From assembly GCA_902462065.1 (NCBI GenBank), contig CABQAK010000023.1:1-34639 (forward strand): a DNA stretch of 34,639 nucleotides, in the 5' to 3' direction. A model generated the notes under the pieces. It searched no databases. It was not told the origin of the DNA and saw nothing but the letters and a program-made list of their open reading frames with translations. Source of the DNA: an uncultured Collinsella sp. Lineage in GTDB: Bacteria; Actinomycetota; Coriobacteriia; Coriobacteriales; Coriobacteriaceae. Position 1 is the first letter of the stretch. Each line of letters begins with the position of its first letter. Of the stretch, positions 22,259 to 28,927 are shown piece by piece. The position numbers and the translations under genes were made by a program.

Positions 22259-23659
22259 ATGGACTACCGCAAATCAGCCCAAGAGGTGCTCGACAACATC
22301 GGTGGCGCCGGCAACGTTGTTTCGGCCGCACACTGCGCCACGCGTCTGCGCCTGGTGATTGCCGATAACGCCAGGGTCGACAAGGAGGCCCTCGAGAATA
22401 TCGACGGCGCCAAGGGCGTCTTTGAGGCCCAGGGCCAGCTTCAGATTATTTTTGGTACCGGCACCGTCAACAAGGTCTACGAGGAGTTCATCGCGCTCAG
22501 TGGCGTCGAGGCTGCCACCAAGGCCGAGGTCAAGGAGGCCGCGGCGCAGCAGCAGAACATCTTTATGCGTGCCATTAAGGTGCTCGGCGACGTCTTTGTC
22601 CCCATCATCCCTGCCATCGTGGCTTCGGGCCTGCTGCTGGGCATTATGAGTGCCCTCAACTTTATGGCCTCCAACGGCTTTATCGCGCTCGACACCAATA
22701 ACTTTATCTACAAGATTGCCGACCTGGTCTCGGGAACGTCCTTTGGCATCCTGCAGATCCTGATCGGTTACTCCGCCGCTAAGGCCTTTGGCGCCAACCC
22801 GTATCTGGGTGCTGTCGTCGGCGGTGCGTTTATCAACTCCTCGCTGCAGAGCGCCTATACGGTTGCCTCCGAGGGCGTGCAGACCATGGTCACTGTCATT
22901 CCCGACGTGTACAGCTTTGAGTGGGTCGGTTATCAGGGCCATGTGATCCCGATCGTCATCGCCTGCGCCATTCTGGCCTTCCTCGAGAAGCGCCTCCACA
23001 AGGTTGTCCCCGAGATGTTTGACCTCTTTGTGACCCCGCTCGTCTCGGTGTTCGTGACCGTGCTCGTGACGCTCGTTGCCGTCGGCCCCATCTTCGTGTG
23101 GGCCGAGAACGCCATCCTCGGTCTGATCCAGGCCCTGCTGACCCTGCCCTTCGGCATCGGTTCCTTTATCGTCGGCCTGTTCTATGCCCCCACGGTCGTT
23201 ACCGGTATCCACCAGATGTACACCGCCATCGACCTGGGCCAGCTTGCCCAGTACGGCGTGACCTACTGGCTGCCCATCGCCAGTGCTGCCAACATCGCTC
23301 AGGGTGGCGCCGCACTCGCCGTTGCCTTTAAGACCCGCGATGCCAAGATCAAGGGTCTGGCGCTTCCTTCGGCCCTGTCCGCCTTCATGGGCATTACCGA
23401 GCCTGCCATCTTTGGTGTGAACCTGCGCTTCTTTAAGCCCTTCATCGCCGGCTGCATCGGCGGCGGTTGCGGTGCCCTGGTCTGTGCGCTCACTTCGCTG
23501 GCTGCCTCCGGCACGGGCGTTACCGGTATCTTCGGTATCCTGCTGTGCCTGGCCCAACCCGTGCAGTACGCGATCATGTTTGCGGTCGCCGCGCTGGTTT
23601 CCTTTGCCGTCTCGTTTGTCCTGTACAAGGACGAGCCCAAGGCTTCCGAGCAGGCCTAA
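22259..23659 (+). CDS. scrA: PTS sucrose-type EIIBC permease
   Basis: The protein has 466 residues from ATG 22259, after GGAGGAAAGGGA; an in-frame ATG at 22226 has no ribosome site. The EIIB domain has its phosphocysteine in SAAHCATRLRL (C26). The EIIC domain has about ten membrane helices, the motif GITEPAIFGVNLR (from residue 378), and ends without an EIIA domain, so a separate EIIA must phosphorylate it. It imports sucrose, or a related glucoside/fructoside, as the 6-phosphate, which the following GH32 enzyme splits. Two operators lie upstream. Confidence 0.87.
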   Translation: MDYRKSAQEVLDNIGGAGNVVSAAHCATRLRLVIADNARVDKEALENIDGAKGVFEAQGQLQIIFGTGTVNKVYEEFIALSGVEAATKAEVKEAAAQQQNIFMRAIKVLGDVFVPIIPAIVASGLLLGIMSALNFMASNGFIALDTNNFIYKIADLVSGTSFGILQILIGYSAAKAFGANPYLGAVVGGAFINSSLQSAYTVASEGVQTMVTVIPDVYSFEWVGYQGHVIPIVIACAILAFLEKRLHKVVPEMFDLFVTPLVSVFVTVLVTLVAVGPIFVWAENAILGLIQALLTLPFGIGSFIVGLFYAPTVVTGIHQMYTAIDLGQLAQYGVTYWLPIASAANIAQGGAALAVAFKTRDAKIKGLALPSALSAFMGITEPAIFGVNLRFFKPFIAGCIGGGCGALVCALTSLAASGTGVTGIFGILLCLAQPVQYAIMFAVAALVSFAVSFVLYKDEPKASEQA

Positions 23660-23679
23660 GAGCTTTTGATTGAGGGGAT

Positions 23680-23704
23680 GCCCGCTGGTTGTATGCTCGC
23701 GGGC
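23680..23704 (+). terminator. Short hairpin between the PTS and hydrolase genes
   Basis: GCCCGC at 23680-23685 pairs with GCGGGC at 23699-23704, followed by GTTTCT. It is weak and could lower expression of the hydrolase relative to the permease. Confidence 0.4.
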
Positions 23705-23766
23705 GTTTCTCGTATCTGGTGCCGATCTCTGGTGCCTTGTTGCTTTCGATCCGTTAGGACTTTGAT

Positions 23767-25308
23767 ATGTCTAATGCACTTGGTCGCGACCTTGCAAAGC
23801 TGGTCGCCGCTGTTGACGCCGCCGCCTCTGAGTGCGGCCATGGCGCGTATGGCCAGCGCTTCCATATAATGCCGCCGGCGGGCTGGCTCAACGACCCCAA
23901 CGGTCTTTGCCAGGCAGGCGGCGTGTTCCATGCCTATTTTCAGTATGCGCCGTTTGATGTCGAGGGTGGCGTTAAGGCCTGGGGCCATGCGACGAGCCGC
24001 GACCTTATGACGTGGGACTATGTTGGCGCTCCGTTGCTGCCCGACGAGCCGTTCGATTGCCACGGTGTGTATTCGGGCTCCGCGCTTGCCGAGGACGGTC
24101 GCATTCGCGTGCTCTATACGGGCAACGTTAAGCTTCCCGATGCGGACGGCACGTACGACTACGTCAATACCGGCCGCCGCGCCGATACTGTTTATGTCGA
24201 GAGCGTTGATGGCCTTGCCGGTCGGGAGTTCAGCCAAAAGCGCGTGGTGCTGGCGTCCGAGGATTATCCCGAGGATTTGACCTGCCACGTGCGTGACCCC
24301 AAGGTGTGGCGCGATGATAATGGGCGTTACCACATGGTGCTGGGCGCGCGTCGTCGCGTGGACGGTCCGCATGTCGATAGTCGATTTTGCGCCATGCACG
24401 GCGAGGGTGCCGGGCGCGATGTGGGTGAGATCCTGGTGTATGGCTCGGCCGATATGCTGAGTTGGGAGCTCGAGAGCCGTGTGTCTACGCCCGAGCGCTT
24501 TGGCTTTATGTGGGAGTGCCCGGGATACCTTGAGCTTGAGGCGGATGGCGGTGTACCGGCGAAGTGGCTGTCCTTCTCGCCCCAGGGCCTCAAGGGCGGT
24601 CGTTGGGACCGCGGCAATGTATATGCAGCGGGCTACATGCCTGTAACGGGCGACATTACGGGCGGCAATGACGCTTATGAGCTGGGCGAGTTCCGCCTGT
24701 GGGACGCCGGTTTTGACTTCTATGCTCCGCAGGAGTTCACGGCCGAGGACGGTCGCCATATTCTAATCGGCTGGATGGGCATGCCCGATGAGCCGACCTA
24801 TGGCAACGACCCCACCGTGGCGTGCGGCTGGCAGCACTGCATGACGGTGCCGCGTGAGCTTACAGCCGGTGCTGGCGGCGTGGTACTGCAGCAGCCGGCG
24901 CGCGAGATCGAGCGCCATTATGCCTCGGTGCGTGTGGGGGAGGGCTCGTTGGAGGTTGCCGGCGATACCTGTTTTGACGTTGTTGTTGACGGTGTCGACG
25001 GCGCGTTTACCGCGACCGTTGATGGCGAGCTAAAGCTGGTGCTTGTTCCCGCCGAGGGCGAACTGCCCTCGCGCTTTGAGATGCGATTTACCGATGAGAG
25101 TCGCGCTTCTGCCGGCTGCGGTCGTACCGTGCGTTGGGAGTCCGTCGACGAGGTTAGTAACGTGCGCATTGTTGGCGATGTTTCCTCGGTCGAGGTGTTT
25201 GTGAACGATGGTGCGCTCGTGTTCTCGACGCGCATCTATCCCGAGGCCTATGGCGTGACCGTTGACGCTCCGGGCGCGAATGTGACCTACCACGCGCTCA
25301 ACATCTAA
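23767..25308 (+). CDS. scrB: GH32 sucrose-6-phosphate hydrolase
   Basis: The protein has 513 residues. It shows the GH32 five-blade propeller motifs: WLNDPNG at 40-46 with nucleophile D43, the RDP motif at 176-178 with transition-state stabiliser D177, and WEC with acid/base E250. The C-terminal part from about residue 370 is the beta-sandwich domain. It is cytosolic (no signal peptide) and splits sucrose-6-phosphate into glucose-6-phosphate and fructose. AGGA at 23756-23759 is 7 bases from ATG 23767. It is 107 bases downstream of scrA and ended by a strong terminator. Confidence 0.9.
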   Translation: MSNALGRDLAKLVAAVDAAASECGHGAYGQRFHIMPPAGWLNDPNGLCQAGGVFHAYFQYAPFDVEGGVKAWGHATSRDLMTWDYVGAPLLPDEPFDCHGVYSGSALAEDGRIRVLYTGNVKLPDADGTYDYVNTGRRADTVYVESVDGLAGREFSQKRVVLASEDYPEDLTCHVRDPKVWRDDNGRYHMVLGARRRVDGPHVDSRFCAMHGEGAGRDVGEILVYGSADMLSWELESRVSTPERFGFMWECPGYLELEADGGVPAKWLSFSPQGLKGGRWDRGNVYAAGYMPVTGDITGGNDAYELGEFRLWDAGFDFYAPQEFTAEDGRHILIGWMGMPDEPTYGNDPTVACGWQHCMTVPRELTAGAGGVVLQQPAREIERHYASVRVGEGSLEVAGDTCFDVVVDGVDGAFTATVDGELKLVLVPAEGELPSRFEMRFTDESRASAGCGRTVRWESVDEVSNVRIVGDVSSVEVFVNDGALVFSTRIYPEAYGVTVDAPGANVTYHALNI

Positions 25309-25346
25309 GCGATTCGTCGCATATCGGCGCTATACTGCAGCCGTAG

Positions 25347-25382
25347 CCCACGATGCGGGAAACATCCGCATCGTGGGTTTTT
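25347..25382 (+). terminator. Strong intrinsic terminator after scrB
   Basis: Arms 25347-25358 and 25366-25377 pair perfectly over 12 bp with a 7-base loop and are followed directly by five T. It closes the sucrose unit. Confidence 0.85.
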
Positions 25383-25403
25383 GTTATGGAGGGAAGGTGC
25401 CGT

Positions 25404-26393
25404 ATGGGCGTACAGCAGCTAGAAGAGGCCTGGGCTTTGAGGGCCAGCGCGCGTGAGGCGCGGTTGCTTGCGGCGTCGCATGTGCCGCCAGCGCTGTCGT
25501 TGCTGGGGATTGTACGGCCCGGCGATCGTCTGGTGGCCTTTGCGGATGACTTTGCCGATGCGTTTGCGAGCGGCTTTGATGACTGCGATGTTGTGCTCGT
25601 GGGCTCGCCGTCCGCCGAGGCGTTTGCCGCCGCATCCGAGGGCTTTGATGCTTCGTTTGATGCCGAGGGTCCGCACCTGTGGTGGTTCGTCAACTCCATC
25701 GGCGGGTTTGGTCTGCGTGTGCCCGATCTGCGTGCGCTGGGTCGGGCGGCGCGTGAGGCCCATGCGCTGCTGGTTGTTGACAACACCGTGGCGTCGGCTT
25801 TTGGCTGCGATCCGCTGCGGCTGGGTGCTGCGCTGTCGTTCGAAGCGCTTGACCGTGTGTGCGCCGGTGAGGCTCCACGCAAGCTCGTTGCTGCTTCGGT
25901 GGCGCGCTCGCAGCTCAAGCGCCATCGTGTGGATGCCGCTGCCGAGTGCGCGCACGTATTGTTTGCAGGCTGCGGTGCGTCGGCGCTCGACCTTTCTGCC
26001 GAGGAGACCGACGTGCTGGAGCGTGGGCTTTCCTCGCTTAACGTCCGCATGCAGGCGCATTTCGACCGCGCCCGTGCGCTGGCCGAGTATCTGGCCGCCA
26101 ACGAGATGGTGCGCAACGTTCGCTATCCCGGGCTGAGTTCGCATCCCGACCATGCGGCTGCAACGGGAATCCTCGAGCACGGCTTTGGACCGGCAGTTGA
26201 GTTTGATCTTATCGAACGTAGCGCGGGCGAGCTGTTCGATGCTTTGCCCGGGGAGTTTCGCACATCGCCCGTCGGCGGCGCAACGACGCGCCTTTCGGCC
26301 CCACGCGGCAAGCAGGGGAGCACCATCCGCCTCTTCGCCGGTACCGACGACCCCTTGATCGTGGCCGCCACCCTAGACAATGCCCTCCGATGA
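25404..26393 (+). CDS. Cys/Met-metabolism PLP-family protein, lacking the PLP lysine motif
   Basis: The protein has 329 residues from ATG 25404, with GGAAGG upstream. The fold matches cystathionine gamma-synthase/lyase-type enzymes: LLVVDNTVASAFGCDPLRLG at 122-141 (D126 would contact the PLP pyridine N), GLSSLNVRMQAHFDRARALA, VRNVRYPGLSSHPDH and GKQGSTIRLFAGTDDP near the end. The usual S-x-T-K motif carrying the PLP lysine, expected after LGA at about 140-150, reads LSFEALD, so the lysine is absent. Members of the family are normally 380 to 400 residues. It may be catalytically inactive or have another function. Its stop codon lies in the left arm of the inverted repeat at 26389. Confidence 0.7.
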   Translation: MGVQQLEEAWALRASAREARLLAASHVPPALSLLGIVRPGDRLVAFADDFADAFASGFDDCDVVLVGSPSAEAFAAASEGFDASFDAEGPHLWWFVNSIGGFGLRVPDLRALGRAAREAHALLVVDNTVASAFGCDPLRLGAALSFEALDRVCAGEAPRKLVAASVARSQLKRHRVDAAAECAHVLFAGCGASALDLSAEETDVLERGLSSLNVRMQAHFDRARALAEYLAANEMVRNVRYPGLSSHPDHAAATGILEHGFGPAVEFDLIERSAGELFDALPGEFRTSPVGGATTRLSAPRGKQGSTIRLFAGTDDPLIVAATLDNALR

Positions 26394-26466
26394 TTATTCT
26401 GGGACGGGGATTAAAAAATCATTAGGTACACAATGATTTTTTAATCCCCGTCCCAGAATAATCATC
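26389..26466. repeat. 35 bp perfect inverted repeat between convergent genes
   Basis: Arms 26389-26423 and 26432-26466 are exact reverse complements with an 8-base centre. Each strand carries a run of six T or A and a GGGACGGGG motif; a partial copy (GCCCCGTCCC after a run of A) follows at about 26485-26500. It can act as a bidirectional terminator for the PLP-family gene and the minus-strand regulator, and the long perfect arms look like a dispersed repeat. The PLP gene stop codon TGA 26391-26393 lies in its left arm. Confidence 0.85.
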
Positions 26467-26507
26467 TATGGTGACCGACCAGCTAAAAAAGCCCCGTCCC
26501 AAATTGG

Positions 26508-26852
26508 CTACTCTTTGATGCTGGCGATGAGGGCGTTGGCTTTGGTGGCGATGACGTTGTTAATGTCGGCCTGCAGCTCTTCGTAGACCGCTATGGCTCG
26601 CTCGCCGGCGGGGGTGAGGGTGGATCCGCGGGCGCCGTCGCGCTCGATGAGCTTGCAGCCCAGCTGACCTTCGGCCTCGTTTACAATGCGCCAGGCCTTG
26701 GAATACGCCATGCCCATGCTCTTGGCGGCGCGGTTGAGCGAGTGCTCGCGGGCAATACCCTGCAGCAGCAAGACGCAGCCGTGGCCGAACACGCCCGGCA
26801 GATCCTTGTCGCACGCTTGAATGACCAACTTTGCCGTCGTCTTGTACTCCAT
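26508..26852 (-). CDS. ModE-type winged-helix transcriptional regulator
   Basis: The protein has 114 residues. The helix-turn-helix reads HSLNRAAKSMGMAYSKAWRI followed by VNEAEGQLGCKLIERDG and STLTPAGERAI, the ModE N-terminal (LysR-like) winged helix. There is no C-terminal molybdate-binding MOP domain, so it is the short ModE-like form, and the ligand is unknown. ATG at 26850-26852 is preferred; an upstream in-frame GTG (26859-26861) is too close to the GGGGAGA ribosome site. It is convergent with the PLP-family gene and divergent from guaB. Its target is not evident from the neighbourhood. Confidence 0.8.
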   Translation of the reverse strand: MEYKTTAKLVIQACDKDLPGVFGHGCVLLLQGIAREHSLNRAAKSMGMAYSKAWRIVNEAEGQLGCKLIERDGARGSTLTPAGERAIAVYEELQADINNVIATKANALIASIKE

Positions 26853-26937
26853 GTGCTCCACGTCTCCCCGCTAAAGTGTTTGCTGGGCAAACGCAAAGCC
26901 TGCGTCAAACCCTCGTGTGCTCTTCTTAAATCATGCA

Positions 26938-26966
26938 TTGTAGCAGTCAAAGTGCGTTAAGATACT
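26938..26966 (+). promoter_or_regulatory. Candidate guaB promoter
   Basis: TTGTAG at 26938-26943 and GATACT at 26961-26966 are separated by 17 bases. The predicted leader of about 70 bases leads to AAAGGAG and ATG 27046. Confidence 0.5.
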
Positions 26967-27045
26967 TCCCCAGTATTGGGCGCCCAAGGTTGGGCTGGGT
27001 CCTACGAGGCCTGCAGCCGACCGGTCGCATGGAAAAAGGAGAAAC

Positions 27046-28557
27046 ATGGCTACGTTCTTTCCCGGTGAGTCCCACACGTTTTCGGAGTATCTGCTGGTCC
27101 CTGGTTACTCGTCCTCGCAGTGCATCCCCAACAACGTCTCTCTTAAGACGCCGCTGACCCGCTTTAAGCGCGGTGAGAAGCCGGCAATCACCCTGAACAT
27201 CCCCATGGTTTCCGCCATCATGCAGTCCGTCTCGGGCGTCGATATGGGTGTCGCGCTCGCTACCGAGGGTGGCCTGTCCTTCATTTACGGTTCCCAGAGC
27301 GCCGAGTCCGAGGCCGCTATGGTCAAGGCCGTCAAGGATCACAAGGCCGGTTTCGTTCAGTCCGATTCCACGCTGACCCCCGACATGACCATGGAGCAGG
27401 TCATCGAGCTTAAGGAGAAGACCGGCCACTCCACCATGCCGGTCACCGACGACGGCACTCCCAAGGGTAAGCTCCTGGGCATCGTCACCAGCCGTGACTA
27501 TCGCCCCAGTCGTGATGACCACCAGACGAAGGTCTCCGAGTTCATGACCCCGCGTGAGCAGCTCATCGTGGGCGACAAGAACATCAGCCTCAAGGTTGCC
27601 AACGACGTCATCTGGGACAACAAGCTCAACGCCCTGCCGATCGTCGACGACAACGATCACCTTATGGGCATCGTCTTCCGCAAGGACTACGACAGCCACA
27701 AGACCAACCCCAACGAGCTGCTCGATAACGACAAGCGCTACATGGTCGGCGCTGGTATCAACACCCGCGACTATGCCGAGCGCGTGCCGCTGCTTATCGA
27801 GGCCGGTGCTGACGTTCTGTGCATCGATTCCTCCGAGGGCTTCAGCGAGTGGCAGAAGCGCACCATCGAGTGGATCCGCGCCAACTACGGCGAGGACGTC
27901 AAGGTCGGCGCCGGTAACGTCGTCGACGCCGAGGGCTTCCGCTTCCTGGCAGACTGCGGTGCCGACTTCATCAAGGTCGGTATCGGCGGTGGCTCCATCT
28001 GCATCACCCGCGAGACCAAGGGTATCGGCCGTGGCCAGGCTACCGCGCTGATCGACGTCTGCCGCGCTCGCGACGAGTATTACGAGGAGACCGGCGTCTA
28101 CGTGCCCGTGTGCTCCGACGGCGGTATCGTCTACGACTACCACATGACGCTCGCCCTGGCCATGGGTGCAGACTTCATGATGCTGGGCCGCTACTTCGCT
28201 CGCTTCGACGAGAGCCCGACCGAGCGCGTCAACGTCAACGGCCAGTACATGAAGGAGTACTGGGGCGAGGGTTCTGCTCGTGCCCGCAACTGGCAGCGCT
28301 ACGATCTGGGTGGCGCCGCGAAGCTCAGCTTCGTCGAGGGCGTCGACTCCTACGTTCCCTACGCCGGTTCCCTCAAGGACGGCGTGGGCGGCACGCTCTA
28401 CAAGGTCAAGTCCACGATGTGCAACTGCGGCGCCCTCTCGATCCCCGAGCTCCAGGAAAAGGCACGCCTGACTCTGGTCAGCTCCACCTCCATCGTCGAA
28501 GGCGGCGCCCACGACGTAGTCGTCAAGGACTCCCAGCAAAGCGTCAGCTATCGCTAA
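27046..28557 (+). CDS. guaB: IMP dehydrogenase
   Basis: The protein has 503 residues, the usual IMPDH size. The catalytic loop reads GIGGGSICITRETKGIGRGQ with nucleophile C319. A CBS pair occupies about residues 100-225 (GHSTMPVTDDG, LNALPIVDDNDHLMG), inserted in the TIM barrel as in other IMPDHs. The phosphate-binding part VCSDGGIVYDYHMTLALAMG and the flap region GEGSARARNWQRYD are present. It oxidises IMP to XMP with NAD, the first committed step to GMP. AAAAAGGAGAAAC precedes ATG 27046. The sequence after residue 400 is somewhat longer than in B. subtilis GuaB. No guanine riboswitch is visible in the leader. Confidence 0.95.
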   Translation: MATFFPGESHTFSEYLLVPGYSSSQCIPNNVSLKTPLTRFKRGEKPAITLNIPMVSAIMQSVSGVDMGVALATEGGLSFIYGSQSAESEAAMVKAVKDHKAGFVQSDSTLTPDMTMEQVIELKEKTGHSTMPVTDDGTPKGKLLGIVTSRDYRPSRDDHQTKVSEFMTPREQLIVGDKNISLKVANDVIWDNKLNALPIVDDNDHLMGIVFRKDYDSHKTNPNELLDNDKRYMVGAGINTRDYAERVPLLIEAGADVLCIDSSEGFSEWQKRTIEWIRANYGEDVKVGAGNVVDAEGFRFLADCGADFIKVGIGGGSICITRETKGIGRGQATALIDVCRARDEYYEETGVYVPVCSDGGIVYDYHMTLALAMGADFMMLGRYFARFDESPTERVNVNGQYMKEYWGEGSARARNWQRYDLGGAAKLSFVEGVDSYVPYAGSLKDGVGGTLYKVKSTMCNCGALSIPELQEKARLTLVSSTSIVEGGAHDVVVKDSQQSVSYR

Positions 28558-28562
28558 GCGGC

Positions 28563-28656
28563 TTTCCCAAGCACCGCACCTTGCCGTTCAAACCGTCGCT
28601 CGCGTACCAAAGTACGCGTCGCTCCTCTTTCACGGCAATCTGCGGCACTTGGAAAA
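28563..28656. repeat. Intergenic hairpin element, copy B
   Basis: The core at about 28588-28631 matches copy A (20903-20947) almost base for base. The arms 28563-28587 and 28632-28656 pair with each other over about 22 of 25 positions but are unlike the arms of copy A. It begins 5 bases after the guaB stop. Confidence 0.7.
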
Positions 28657-28717
28657 CCCGATCATGCTTGGGCGGGTAACAATTAGCGGTTGATTCACAA
28701 CCACGTTATTTAGATAA

Positions 28718-28750
28718 AGCGAGATGCCCGCAAGTCGCAGGCATCTCGCT
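28718..28750 (+). terminator. Hairpin terminator between guaB and leuS
   Basis: AGCGAGATGCC at 28718-28728 pairs perfectly with 28740-28750 around an 11-base loop, preceded by AAA and followed by TTGTCGTATTT. The T content is modest, so termination efficiency is uncertain. Confidence 0.55.
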
Positions 28751-28781
28751 TGTCGTATTTGCTATCATCAGTCAAGTTAAC

Positions 28782-28912
28782 CTTAGGGTCGGTCGGCTTG
28801 GCTTTGTTCGCTACAAGTTCCGCACGCAAAGAAGAGCACTTAATGTGCTCTTCGTCTTGCGCAGGACTGTCCGCAGTAGCGAATAAAGCTAAGCCGACCG
28901 ACCCCAGCTAAG
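28782..28912 (+). ncRNA. Long hairpin in the leuS leader
   Basis: The outer arms 28786-28814 and 28876-28904 pair over 29 bp with two G-T pairs. Additional pairing of CTTAG with CTAAG lies outside a small bulge. The inside folds further, with AAGAGCAC/GTGCTCTT at the tip. The structure ends 15 bases before the leuS start, leaving AAAGGAG free. A TATCAT box at 28763-28768 could start the transcript just upstream. The T-box consensus (AGGGTGG-x-ACCGCG) is not present, so this is not an evident tRNA-sensing leader. The function is unknown. Confidence 0.6.
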
Positions 28913-28927
28913 ATTAAAGGAGCTGAT

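Noticed and set aside
22274..23557. 427-residue minus-strand open frame antisense to the PTS gene
   Set aside because: It is a shadow of scrA with biased Gly/Asp/His composition and no start signals.
28782..28912. T-box riboswitch before leuS
   Set aside because: The T-box antiterminator consensus and specifier-loop layout are absent; the fold is one long hairpin.
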